64,000 nucleotides of DNA from JACVRW01 sp963734025 (lineage in GTDB: Bacteria > Actinomycetota > Thermoleophilia > Solirubrobacterales > Thermoleophilaceae). The stretch lies in contig CAVTFR010000011.1 in assembly GCA_963734025.1 (NCBI GenBank), forward strand, positions 310,001-374,000, in the 5' to 3' direction. Under the pieces are notes generated by a model, which was not told where the DNA came from, ran no database searches, and worked only from the letters and a program-made list of their open reading frames with translations. Within the stretch, counting starts at the first letter, position 1, and the number at the start of each line of letters is the position of its first letter. Below, one piece after another: positions 16,676 through 25,409 of the stretch. The translations under genes were made by a program, and so were the position numbers.

Positions 16676-16703
16676 TACATCCTCCCCGGAGAGCGAGGTT
16701 CCC

Positions 16704-17150
16704 GTGGCAGTTCAATCCGTCAGGCCCCATGACCGCGTGACCGTCGGCGCCGACGAGCTCACCTTCCGAGTGACCAGCGCCGACAGCGGTGGCGCGCTGC
16801 TCGCGTTCGAGGTTCGCATGCCGGCGGGCGGCGGCCCTCCCGGTCTCCATCGCCACCCCGCGGCGGAGCTGTACCGGGTCGAGCGCGGCGTGTTCTCCTT
16901 CTACCTCGCGGACGACGACGGTCACGTGACCCGTTCGACGGCCGGGCCTGGGGACGTCGTGGCGATCGCCGGCGGGCGCGAGCACACGGTTCGCAATGAG
17001 TCGGGCGCAGAAGGTGCGGCCTTCGTCGTGCTTGCGCCGGGAGTGCCCTTCGAAGCCTTCGTGCGCGCGGCGGCGGTGAGCGACGACCTGGTTGCGCTCG
17101 CCGCCGAGCACCGGGTCGAGATGACACGTCCGCTCGAGGCCATCCGGTGA
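16704..17150 (+). CDS. Cupin-domain protein
   Basis: A single-domain cupin (148 aa, GTG 16704, preceded by GAGCGAGG). Cupin motif 1 is PPGLHRHPAAELYRVERG, with metal-type His/His/Glu ligands, and motif 2 is PGDVVAIAGGREHTVRNES, with the second His. Cupins of this size serve as small dioxygenases, isomerases or sensors. It is the first gene after the MarR-controlled promoter and overlaps the PPOX gene (GTGA). Likely role: metal-dependent processing of the compound sensed by the MarR regulator (inferred). Confidence 0.88.
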   Translation: MAVQSVRPHDRVTVGADELTFRVTSADSGGALLAFEVRMPAGGGPPGLHRHPAAELYRVERGVFSFYLADDDGHVTRSTAGPGDVVAIAGGREHTVRNESGAEGAAFVVLAPGVPFEAFVRAAAVSDDLVALAAEHRVEMTRPLEAIR

Positions 17151-17560
17151 GCGCGCCCCTCCTGACCAGGCCCGAGCAGCGGCTCGAGCCGCTCGCCCGC
17201 CGCTGGGCTGCGCTCCTGCGGACCCGCAAGCGCGACGGCAGCTGGGTCGGCACGCCGGTCAACCTGGCCGTCACCGGCGGGCGCGGCTACTTCGGCACTC
17301 CGGCGGACAGCTGGAAGGTGAGGCGCCTGCGCAACTTCGACGAGGTGGAGGTGGCGCCCAGCACCCTTCGCGGCAGGCCGGTCGGCCCGGTGCTCGCCGC
17401 CCGGGCACGCCGGCTGGACGGCGACGAGGCGCGCGCGGCCGAGCGCCTTCTGATTCGCAGGTACCCGATCGTCCATCGCTTCGTGGTGCCACTCGAGCTG
17501 CGCCTCAAGCGGACGACGAACGTCCTCTACGAGCTGAGCGGCTGGTCAGGAGCCGACTGA
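17147..17560 (+). CDS. PPOX-class F420-dependent oxidoreductase-like protein
   Basis: A 137-aa split-barrel flavin/deazaflavin protein. The run RKRDGSWVGTPVNLAV, then GRGYFGTPADSWKVRRLRN and GPVLAARARRLDG, matches PPOX-class F420-dependent oxidoreductases of actinobacteria. In this family the Arg/Lys/Trp residues of the central block contact the cofactor phosphate. It is translationally coupled to the cupin and overlaps the NhaA fusion tail-to-tail by 15 bases. Cofactor preference (F420, FMN or haem-type) is inferred from the family. Confidence 0.85.
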   Translation: MSAPLLTRPEQRLEPLARRWAALLRTRKRDGSWVGTPVNLAVTGGRGYFGTPADSWKVRRLRNFDEVEVAPSTLRGRPVGPVLAARARRLDGDEARAAERLLIRRYPIVHRFVVPLELRLKRTTNVLYELSGWSGAD

Positions 17561-19444
17561 CGCCGCCCGGCGCTGAAGAGCCGTCTTGCGTGCGCGCCGC
17601 ACCGCCTCGCTGAGCGTGTCGACGTCGTACGCGCCCTGGTGGCGGGCGCCGTTGATGAAGAACGTGGGTGTCCCCGCCACCCCGCTGGCGTCGGCGCTTG
17701 CGACGTCCTCGCCGATCCGGTCGGCGTGCTCGCGCCGCCGCAGGTCGTCCCAGAAGCGCTGCATGTCGAGGCCCAGGTCGTTGGCGTGCCGCGCCAGATC
17801 GGTCGGGGCGAGCCTGTCCTGGTTGTGGAGCAGCTGATCGTGCATCTCCCAGAACGAGTCCTGCGCCGCCGCCGCCTCGGCCGCCTCCGCCGCCATCTGG
17901 GCGTTCGGATGGACGTCGTTCAAAGGCAGGTGGCGCCAGACGTAGCGCAGGTCGTCGCCGAAGGAGTCGAGCAGCGAGCGGATCACGATCTCGGCCTGTC
18001 CGCAGTAGGGGCACTGGTAGTCGCCGTACTCGAGGAGCGTCACCGGAGCCTCCTCCGACCCGCGCACGTGGTCGCGCTCCGGGTCGACGTCATCGGTCAG
18101 GTCGAGCAGCACGTCGGTGGCGCCGGCCGCCTGGGGCGTGCGGATCGAGGCCGGCAGTCTCGGGATGATCACGCGGAAGATCACCGAACTGAGCAAAGCC
18201 GAGATGATCGCGGCGCCGAGGATGCCGAGCTTCGCCTCGTCCAGTTCCTGTCCGCTGAAGGCGTTGCTCGCGATCAGCAGCGAGACCGTGAAGCCGATGC
18301 CGGCCACCACGCCGCCGCCGACGATGGCCGGCCACGAGAGCGCGAGCCGCAACCCCGACAGCCACGGGCGCGAGGCGAGCCAGGCGGCCGTGCTGATCCC
18401 GATCGGCTTGCCGAGTACATAGCCGCAGATGATCCCGAGCGTGATCGGCGAGGACGCCGCGTCGCCGAGCAGCTCGCCGTCGATGTGGATGCCGAGGTTG
18501 GCGAGCGCGAACAGCGGCACGATCACGAAGCCGGTCCAGGGATGGAGCCGGTACTGGAGCCGCTCGTTGGTCGACAGCGCGGACGCGATGCCCTGCTGAG
18601 CGGAACGGGCGAGCTCCGGCGTGGGCTGCTCTCGGAAGGAGCGCGTCTGCTCGGTGGCCCGCTCGAGGTCTCCGCGGGCGGGCGCGTAGGCGGCTGTGGC
18701 GAGCCCCACCACGAGGCCGGTTATGACCGGGTCGACCCCGGACTCGTGGAGCGCGACCCACACCGCCACGCCCAGTAGCGCCGCAGCCTGCAGGCGCCAG
18801 GGGACCGGCACGAAGCGAAGCGCGAGCAGCACGCCGAACAGGCCGAGCGCGATCAGCAGGGGCATGAGCTCGACCTGCTCCGTGTAGACGGTTGCGATCA
18901 CGAGCAGTGCCACCAGGTCGTCGATCACGACGAGCGTGAGCAGGCGCACGCGCAGCCGCGTCGCACCGGGCGCCACGAGCGAAAGAACGCCGAGAGCGAA
19001 GGCGGTGTCGGTCGACATCGCGGCTCCCCAGCCGTCCGCCGACGGCTCCCCGGCGTTGATCGCCAGGTAGATCAGCACGGGCACGATGAGGCCCCCCAGC
19101 GCAGCCAGCACGGGGATCGCCACTCGACGCCGGTCGCGTAGCTCGCCCAGGTCCATCTCGCGCTTGGCCTCGAGCCCGACGACGAGGAAGAAGAACGTCA
19201 TGAGGCCCTCGTTGACCCAGTCGCGCAGGTCGAGCGAGATTCCCTCGTCGCCGATCTGGATCGAGAGGTCGGTCGTCCAGAACGACTCGTATGTCTCCCA
19301 CCAGGGCAGGTTGGCCCAGATCAGCGCGGCCACCGACGCGGCGAGCAACGCGAGCGCTCCGCTCGTCTCGGTGTTGACGAAGCTGCGCAGCGGTGCGGCC
19401 AGGTTGCGCGCCCACGCCGTGCGGCCCTCGAACTGCGTGTTCAT
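17546..19444 (-). CDS. nhaA: Na+/H+ antiporter NhaA fused to a DsbA-like thioredoxin domain
   Basis: A 632-aa fusion. Residues 1-~430 are NhaA: STDTAFALG (D146) and VVIDDLVAL (D175-D176) hold the essential transport aspartates. After a short linker comes a DsbA/thioredoxin domain (about 450-625) with the active-site CPYC at 478-481 in YGDYQCPYCGQAE. NhaA moves Na+ out in exchange for protons. The DsbA domain should lie on one side of the membrane next to the last helix and form or reduce disulfides. Such fusions occur in several actinobacteria. No promoter is obvious in the short upstream gap. Confidence 0.94.
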   Translation of the reverse strand: MNTQFEGRTAWARNLAAPLRSFVNTETSGALALLAASVAALIWANLPWWETYESFWTTDLSIQIGDEGISLDLRDWVNEGLMTFFFLVVGLEAKREMDLGELRDRRRVAIPVLAALGGLIVPVLIYLAINAGEPSADGWGAAMSTDTAFALGVLSLVAPGATRLRVRLLTLVVIDDLVALLVIATVYTEQVELMPLLIALGLFGVLLALRFVPVPWRLQAAALLGVAVWVALHESGVDPVITGLVVGLATAAYAPARGDLERATEQTRSFREQPTPELARSAQQGIASALSTNERLQYRLHPWTGFVIVPLFALANLGIHIDGELLGDAASSPITLGIICGYVLGKPIGISTAAWLASRPWLSGLRLALSWPAIVGGGVVAGIGFTVSLLIASNAFSGQELDEAKLGILGAAIISALLSSVIFRVIIPRLPASIRTPQAAGATDVLLDLTDDVDPERDHVRGSEEAPVTLLEYGDYQCPYCGQAEIVIRSLLDSFGDDLRYVWRHLPLNDVHPNAQMAAEAAEAAAAQDSFWEMHDQLLHNQDRLAPTDLARHANDLGLDMQRFWDDLRRREHADRIGEDVASADASGVAGTPTFFINGARHQGAYDVDTLSEAVRRARKTALQRRAASVGS

Positions 19445-19520
19445 CGGCGCCAGAGACTAGGCGCGACGCGATACGGCCGGCGAGATGGCCGACGGCGCTC
19501 GCCTTCGTGAAGCGCTTCAC

Positions 19521-21290
19521 CTAGCCGTAGAGCCCCTCGATCTCCTGGGCGTAGCGCTTCTCGATCGAGCGCCGCTTCAGCTTCATCGTGGGCGTGAGCT
19601 CGGCGCCGCCGGGCGCCCAGTCGTGCTCGAGCAGGCGGAAGCGCTTGATCTGCTCGACGCGCGCGAGCCGCTCGTTGGCCCGCTCGACCGCCGCGGCGAT
19701 CTCGGCGTAGAGGGCCTCGGGGGTGAGCGCGGCAGATATCTCCGCGTCGGCGGTCAGCAGCGCGACGTTGTAGGGGCGGGCGTCGCCGATCACACAGGCC
19801 TGGCCGATCAGGCCGCTGGCCGCCTTGAGCGTCGACTCGATGTTCGCCGGCGACATGTTCTTCCCGGCCGCGTTGATGATCAGCTCCTTCTTGCGGTCGA
19901 CGATGCGGAGGTAGCCGTCCTCGTCGAGCGTTCCCACGTCACCCGTGTGGAGCCAGCCGTCGGCGTCGATCGCCTCGCCGGTCTGGTCGGGGCGGTTGCG
20001 GTAGCCACGCATGAGCATGTCGCCGCGGACGAGCACCTCACCGTCGCCGGCGAGCCGCAGCTCGACGCCTGGGACGGGTAGCCCGACCGTTCCGATCCGG
20101 GCGCGCCCGGGCCGGTTGGCTGTCGTGATCGCCGAGGTCTCGGACAGTCCGTAGAGCTCGAGGATCGGCACGCCGAGCGCATGGAAGAAGGCGAGCACCT
20201 CGGGCGCTACCGGTGCCGCCGCGCAGACCGCGACCTCGCAGCGGTCGAGTCCGAGCCGCCGGCGGATGCCGGACAGGACGAGCTCGTCAGCGCGCTCGCG
20301 CTCGGCCCGAAGCTCGCCGGGGACGGGCTCGCCGCGTTGCTCGAGCTCCACCGCGCGCCGGCCGGTGTCGAGTGCCCATTCCGCGGCCTGGCGGCGCCGC
20401 GGGTCGGGCTCGGAGCGGAGCGCCGCCTCCACACCCGCCTTGATCTTCTGCCAGATGCGCGGCACGGCCGCGAACGAGGTCGGCCGCACGTCAGGAAGCA
20501 GCTTCGCGACCTGGCGCGGGTCCGGGCAGGAGGTGATCGCCTGGCCGAACAGCATGCCGGCGTAGTGGCAGGCGACACGGTCGGCCACGTGTGCCGAGGG
20601 CAGGTAGGAGATCGTCATGCCGCCGGGATATGGCAGCCCCCACGCTTCGTGCATGCCGCGCCACGCGGCGAGGAGGTTGCGATGGGTGAGCTCGACGCCC
20701 TTGGGCGGGCCGGTGGTGCCGGACGTGTAGATCAGCGTCAGCAGGTCATCCGCGCCGACGCCGCGCCAGCTCGCGTCGAAGTCGAACCCGGGCGACTTCC
20801 TGAGCTCGAGCTCGTCCAGCGTGAGCGTTCCGTGCTCGCCATCCACGACGACGAGCGCGTCCAGCGGCCGCTCGCTCTGACCGAGAGCCTGCTCGAGGGC
20901 CCCGCGCAACGCCGTTTCCGTCACGGCCAAGCGCGCGCCCGAGTCGCGCAGGAGGAACTCGATCTGCTCCGGCGGGCTCGTCACGTAGACCGAGAAGGGC
21001 GCCGCGCCGAGGTGGATGGCTGCGGCATCCAGCAGGTTGAACTCGACGCGGTTCGTCAGGAGGAGGGCGAGCGTGTCGCCGCGCCGCAGGCCGAGCGAGT
21101 GCAGGCCCTCGGCGATTCGGCGCACGCGCTCTCCGTACTCGTGCCAGCTCACGCCGGCAGGGTGGCGCGCGTCGGCGAGCGCGATCTCGTCCGGCCGCTC
21201 GGCGGCGGTCCGTTGGAACGCTGCGCAGAGTGTCTCGTCGTCGAGCGTGCGGGGTGCGGCGGCGCTCGGGAGGGCGGTGGAGGTCGTCAT
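19521..21290 (-). CDS. Long-chain fatty acid-CoA ligase (AMP-binding)
   Basis: Acyl-CoA synthetase of the adenylate-forming family. Core motifs are LIYTSGTTGPPKGVELTHRN (phosphate loop), YGLSETSAI, and the hinge region GYLRIVDRKKELIINAAGKN; the catalytic lysine is probably in the closing TPTMKLKRR. The size (589 aa) and the long internal insert after the phosphate loop fit long-chain FadD/FAA1-like enzymes. I favour ATG 21290; a TTG at 21350 would overlap the upstream LAL regulator's stop and add 20 residues, so the two genes are probably one transcript. It activates fatty acids at the membrane surface. Confidence 0.92.
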   Translation of the reverse strand: MTTSTALPSAAAPRTLDDETLCAAFQRTAAERPDEIALADARHPAGVSWHEYGERVRRIAEGLHSLGLRRGDTLALLLTNRVEFNLLDAAAIHLGAAPFSVYVTSPPEQIEFLLRDSGARLAVTETALRGALEQALGQSERPLDALVVVDGEHGTLTLDELELRKSPGFDFDASWRGVGADDLLTLIYTSGTTGPPKGVELTHRNLLAAWRGMHEAWGLPYPGGMTISYLPSAHVADRVACHYAGMLFGQAITSCPDPRQVAKLLPDVRPTSFAAVPRIWQKIKAGVEAALRSEPDPRRRQAAEWALDTGRRAVELEQRGEPVPGELRAERERADELVLSGIRRRLGLDRCEVAVCAAAPVAPEVLAFFHALGVPILELYGLSETSAITTANRPGRARIGTVGLPVPGVELRLAGDGEVLVRGDMLMRGYRNRPDQTGEAIDADGWLHTGDVGTLDEDGYLRIVDRKKELIINAAGKNMSPANIESTLKAASGLIGQACVIGDARPYNVALLTADAEISAALTPEALYAEIAAAVERANERLARVEQIKRFRLLEHDWAPGGAELTPTMKLKRRSIEKRYAQEIEGLYG

Positions 21291-21346
21291 GGGGCGATCG
21301 TCGCCCCGTGCCCGGCCCTCCGCATCGTGGGCCGACCACGAGATTT

Positions 21347-24139
21347 TCAACCAGTGGTGCCCTCGAGGGCCGCGGCCAGCCTCGTGCGGGAGTCGATCCC
21401 GAGCTTCTGGAAGGCGTGCGTCAGATGGGTCTCGACGGTGCGCAACGAGACGAACAGCGCCTGCGCGATCTCGCGGTTGGTCTGCCCCCGGGCTGCCATC
21501 TCGGCCACGCGCCGCTCGCTGACGGTGAGCGACTGCGGTCCCGACAGGACAGTCTGCCGTGGCCGGGCGCCGCTCGCGCGGAGGTCGGTGCGGGCCTGCT
21601 CAGCCAGCGGATCGGCACGGCAGCGGGTCGCCAGCTCGAGTGCCCGCCGCAGCGGCTCGCGCGCGTCCACGCGGCGGCCGTTGCGCCGCAGCGCCGCGCC
21701 CAGCTCGGCGAGCGACCTGGCCAGCTCCAGGCTCGCCTGAGAGTCGTCGAGCGAGCGCACCGAGCTCTCCAGCAGCGCGAGGCCCTCGTCCCCTCCGATC
21801 ACGAGGCCCTGCGCCCTCAACGCCACTCCGAGGGCGCGCGGAGCGCCCAGCTCGCGAGCCAGCTCGACCTCCTCGGCGGCCGAGGCGCGCGCGGCCTCGA
21901 TCTCGCCGAGGGTGAGCCGGGCGAGCGCGGCGCCGGAGCGCCACGCGACCGCGCTCGGCGTGGTGCAGTCTCCGCGAAGGAGGTGCCGGCCGGCGGCATC
22001 GAAGTCCTCCAGCGCCTCCTCGGGTCGTGCCTGCGCGAGCCGCAGTCGGCCGCGCGCCACAAGCAGTGGCGCCAAAGTGGCTGCGGACGTGCGCTCGGGG
22101 ACACCCACCCGCTCGAGCTCGCGCTCCGCCTCCTCGGGCCTGCCGCGGTCGATCAGGGACTCAACGAGGGTCGCGAGAGCGAACATGCCATAGAAGCCGT
22201 GGGCCTGGCGCGGCGCCGCGGCGAGGGCCACGCGCGCGTCCTCCTCGGCGTCCGCCAGCGCACCGCGGCGCAGCGCGAGGCAGCTCCGCATCGACGAGCA
22301 CATCGCGAAGTGCACCTCCGAGCCGCGCGCCCGGACGATCACGAACCCCTCCTCGACGAGCTCGGCCGCCTCGTCGTAGCGCTCGGCGAACAGGAACGCG
22401 GTAAAGACGGCGACGAGCCCGGTGGCCCAGCCGAGGCCGCGGCGCTGCGAGCCGGCGAGCGCCCGCCGGGCGAGCGTCGCCACGTGGTCCGCGGGCCGGC
22501 TCGCCTGGGCATCGGCGATCGCGAGCGCCGCGAAGACGACCGGCGGAACGTCCGGGTCACCCTCGGCGAGTGCCCGCAGCCGTTCGAGGCGCTCCCACAT
22601 GAGTGGGGCGGTCTGCACGTCGCCGACGGCGGCAGCCACCGCCGAGGCCTCGAGCCGGAGCGCCCAGCGCTCCGGGCCGGCGGCGGCCAACTCGAAGGTC
22701 GAGGCCGCGCGGCCCAGCTCGCCGGAGAGGACCAGGAAACGCGCCAGGGCGAGCGCCGCGGTCCTACGCGGCTCGCTGTCCGGCGAGCTCTCGAGCGCCT
22801 CGCGCAGGTGGCCGATCGCGCGCGCGTCGCCGACGAGCGACTCGGCCGAGCCGAGCTCCGCCAGCAGGCGCGCTCGCCGGTCCGCGCTGGCCGGTTCCGC
22901 CAGCGCGCGACGCAGGTAGGCGGCCGCCGAGCTTGGGGCGCCGCGTGCCAGCGCGCCGCGGGCGGCGGCGGCGAGGAAGTCGACGGCGACCTGGTCGCCG
23001 GCGGGCTCGGTCGCGAGCGCGTGGCTCGCGATGCGCTCAGTCGCCGCTCCCTCCTCGAGCAGCAGGGCAGCCGCCACGGCGTGCAGGCGACCCCGCTCGC
23101 CGGCCGGGATCGCCGCGTAGATCGCCGAGCGCGCGATCGGGTGCACGAACTCGACGGGCCGCTCACCGGCCAGGATGTCCGCCGCCTCGAGCGCGTCGAG
23201 CGCGGCGCTCACCTCGGCGACCGTCCTCCCTGCGAGCCTGGCGACACGGCGGACGTCGGCGTCGGCACCGAGCACCGCCACCGCCCGGACCACCTCTACC
23301 GAGAAAGGCGACGCCCGTCCGAGCCGCGTGAGCAGCCGCCGCGCGACGGTGCGAGGCCCGAGCCGGCGGACGTGCTCCGCCTCCTCGGCCGAGGGCGGAA
23401 TACCACGCTCGGCGACCTCGCGGACCAGCTCGACCACGAGAAACGGATTCCCCTCCGTCGCGGCCAAGCAGGCATCGACGAACGCCTCGTCGGGCTCCTC
23501 GCCCGTTTGCGCCAGGAGCAGCCGGCCGAGCGCCGCGGGCCCGAGCGGCGCGGGGCGCACGAGCGTGGCGCGCGGGCCGCCGAGGAGCTCCTCCAGCTCG
23601 TCCTCACCCGGCCGGCTCGCGACGGCGAGCGCCACCGGAAGGTCCTCGACGCGGCGGCCGAGGTAGGCGAGGAACGCGAGCGAGGCGGGATCGGCCCACT
23701 GCGCGTCGTCGACGAGCACGAGCAACGGGGAGCGCTCGACTAGGTTCGCGCACAGCCAGTAGAGCCCGTGCAGGACAGCGAACGAGCGCTCGTCCTCCTC
23801 ACCGCGCTCGGCGAGCTCGAAGACCGGGGCGCACAGTGCCGCCGCGCCGCCCAGCAGCCCCTCGCCGGCCGGACCGGTCACGCGCGCCTCGAAGAGCTGC
23901 CGCACGACGCCGAACGCAAACTCGCGCTCGAGCTCGGCGCCACGCGCGCTCAGCACGCACATGCCGCGCTCGCGTGCCTCGCGCCCGGCGGCAAGCAGCA
24001 GCTCCGTCTTGCCGATGCCGCCGGGCCCTTCGACGACGAGGGTCGAGCCCGCGCCTGCGCGAGCCGATTCGAGCCGTTCGCGGATCTCATCCAGCTCGCG
24101 CTCGCGCTCGAGCAGGCCTGTCGCGGCCGTGGCGCGCAC
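21347..24139 (-). CDS. LAL-type LuxR transcriptional regulator 1
   Basis: A 930-aa large ATP-binding LuxR regulator. The N-terminal AAA/NACHT-like ATPase has Walker A EGPGGIGKT (37-45) and Walker B LLVLVDDAQWADP. A long helical TPR-like middle follows, and a C-terminal LuxR HTH (about 865-925) with LTVSERRVAEMAARGQTNRE and a recognition helix in LRTVETHLTHAF. These are usually signal-gated activators. It starts at GTG 24139. The acyl-CoA ligase follows in the same direction with its alternative start overlapping this stop, making it a likely target or co-transcribed partner. The inducer is unknown. Confidence 0.93.
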   Translation of the reverse strand: MRATAATGLLERERELDEIRERLESARAGAGSTLVVEGPGGIGKTELLLAAGREARERGMCVLSARGAELEREFAFGVVRQLFEARVTGPAGEGLLGGAAALCAPVFELAERGEEDERSFAVLHGLYWLCANLVERSPLLVLVDDAQWADPASLAFLAYLGRRVEDLPVALAVASRPGEDELEELLGGPRATLVRPAPLGPAALGRLLLAQTGEEPDEAFVDACLAATEGNPFLVVELVREVAERGIPPSAEEAEHVRRLGPRTVARRLLTRLGRASPFSVEVVRAVAVLGADADVRRVARLAGRTVAEVSAALDALEAADILAGERPVEFVHPIARSAIYAAIPAGERGRLHAVAAALLLEEGAATERIASHALATEPAGDQVAVDFLAAAARGALARGAPSSAAAYLRRALAEPASADRRARLLAELGSAESLVGDARAIGHLREALESSPDSEPRRTAALALARFLVLSGELGRAASTFELAAAGPERWALRLEASAVAAAVGDVQTAPLMWERLERLRALAEGDPDVPPVVFAALAIADAQASRPADHVATLARRALAGSQRRGLGWATGLVAVFTAFLFAERYDEAAELVEEGFVIVRARGSEVHFAMCSSMRSCLALRRGALADAEEDARVALAAAPRQAHGFYGMFALATLVESLIDRGRPEEAERELERVGVPERTSAATLAPLLVARGRLRLAQARPEEALEDFDAAGRHLLRGDCTTPSAVAWRSGAALARLTLGEIEAARASAAEEVELARELGAPRALGVALRAQGLVIGGDEGLALLESSVRSLDDSQASLELARSLAELGAALRRNGRRVDAREPLRRALELATRCRADPLAEQARTDLRASGARPRQTVLSGPQSLTVSERRVAEMAARGQTNREIAQALFVSLRTVETHLTHAFQKLGIDSRTRLAAALEGTTG

Positions 24140-24164
24140 GGCTCGATGCTACTCCCGGACCTTT

Positions 24165-24190
24165 CGCGCGCCCGCTCGTGCGGGCGCGCG
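24165..24190 (-). terminator. GC-rich stem-loop
   Basis: A perfect 11-base stem: CGCGCGCCCGC (24165-24175), loop TCGT, GCGGGCGCGCG (24180-24190). It lies just after the stop of the membrane protein gene (24203) and before the LAL regulator start. There is no T tract on the minus strand, so any termination would be intrinsic-weak or Rho-assisted. Confidence 0.5.
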
Positions 24191-24202
24191 CACGGCGCGG
24201 CC

Positions 24203-24619
24203 TTAGGTCCTGATGGCGCCGGGCCGGGTGAGGGCCCAGATCACCCAGACGTCCAGCGCGATCAGGAGGATCGCCCAGAACGGGTAGTACGGGATGAAGA
24301 AGAAGTTGGCGACGGCGCTCAGCATCGCCAGGAAGATCGCGGTGATGCCGGCCCAGGCGGCGCGGCTGAAGAGGCCGAAGCCAGTGATCACGAGCAGGAT
24401 CCCGAGCAGCAGGTGGATCCAGCCCCAGGCACTCGTGTCGAGGTCGAACGTGTAGTTCTGCGTGACCACGAAGAAGTTGTCGTCGATGATCGCTGCGAGG
24501 CCGTCGATCACCTGAAAGAAGCCGATCAGGGTGAGCACGCAGGCTGCGAAGGTGACACCGCCGGATGCCCAGCCGGAGACCGGCTCTCTGTCGTCTGGAT
24601 ACTGCTCTTGAGTCGCCAT
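24203..24619 (-). CDS. Four-helix membrane protein (DUF7144-like)
   Basis: A 138-aa integral membrane protein with four hydrophobic segments: about 20-45, 62-82, 86-105 and 108-130. The N-terminus is hydrophilic. The pattern (GVTFAACVLTLIGFFQVIDG, then WGWIHLLLGILLVITG) fits the actinobacterial DUF7144 membrane family. Start ATG 24619 has the ribosome-binding site GAGGAGG. Family members are of unknown function. It is divergent from the next gene, with 163 bases between, where I see no clear operator. Confidence 0.82.
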   Translation of the reverse strand: MATQEQYPDDREPVSGWASGGVTFAACVLTLIGFFQVIDGLAAIIDDNFFVVTQNYTFDLDTSAWGWIHLLLGILLVITGFGLFSRAAWAGITAIFLAMLSAVANFFFIPYYPFWAILLIALDVWVIWALTRPGAIRT

Positions 24620-24782
24620 TCGTCCTCCTCGATTGCGCTGCGAGCCGGTTTCAGCGTCAGGTTCGATGCGCGGCCGTCGAATCCTGCGCGTCCGCGCGGC
24701 CTGCGCAGGGCACGTGGCAACGCCGGCTTCTGTGATGTGACTCGCCCAACGGCGGGGCGGCGGGGCTTAAAAAGGAACGGCC

Positions 24783-25409
24783 ATGATCGACCTTGCTCCC
24801 GCGCTGGGCGTGGCCGCCGCGCTGGTGGGCATCGCCAACACGATCCCCTACGTCCGCGACACGCTCCGCGGAACGACACGGCCGCACCGCGGGACGTGGC
24901 TCATCTGGAGCGTGCTTCCCATTCTCGTCTGTCTCTCACAGCGAGCCGACGGCGCCACCTGGAGCCTTCTGATGGTCTTCACGCAGGCCGTTCTGACCAG
25001 CCTGATCTTCGTCCTCGCGATCTCGCGCGGGGAGGGTGGCGTCGAACGCGCCGATGCGCTCATGATCGCGTTCGCCGGCGCTGGGATCGCCGGTTGGATC
25101 ATCGCCGCGGCGCCGCTGGTAGCGACCGCGTGTGTGGTCGCGGCCGACCTGATCGCCGCAGCTCTGATGGTGCCCAAGACGTGGCGCGATCCGGAGTCGG
25201 AGACGCTCTCCACGTTTACTCTCGCGGGCCTCGGCGGCGCGCTCGCCGCCGCCTCCGTCGGCTCCGCGGACGTGGCCCTGCTCCTATACCCGGTCTACTT
25301 CTGCCTCGTGAACGGGGCGCTCGCCCTGCTCATCCATCAGCGGCGAGGTACGAGTGCACGAGCGATGCCGCCATTGCCCCCTCGCCCACGGCTGACGCCA
25401 CTCGCTTGA
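24783..25409 (+). CDS. Polytopic membrane protein with an internal repeat (PQ-loop-like)
   Basis: A 208-aa protein with about six hydrophobic segments. It appears to be two related three-helix halves: IPYVRDTLRGTTRPHRGTWL (about 21-40) and VPKTWRDPESETLSTFTL (about 130-147) both begin with a Pro at the end of a helix and continue into a polar turn rich in Thr/Ser. That is how PQ-loop/SemiSWEET transporters look. The similarity is by eye and low. Start ATG 24783 follows AAGGA. The last ~27 codons overlap the convergent flavoprotein gene by 80 bases. It may be a small-solute transporter or an uncharacterised family. Confidence 0.7.
   Translation: MIDLAPALGVAAALVGIANTIPYVRDTLRGTTRPHRGTWLIWSVLPILVCLSQRADGATWSLLMVFTQAVLTSLIFVLAISRGEGGVERADALMIAFAGAGIAGWIIAAAPLVATACVVAADLIAAALMVPKTWRDPESETLSTFTLAGLGGALAAASVGSADVALLLYPVYFCLVNGALALLIHQRRGTSARAMPPLPPRPRLTPLA

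Noticed and set aside
21230..23743. 837-codon plus-strand open frame
   Set aside because: It lies opposite the LAL regulator and has the Arg/Ala/Gly-heavy composition of an antisense frame in high-GC DNA. No start signal or homology; the minus strand carries clear AAA and LuxR motifs.
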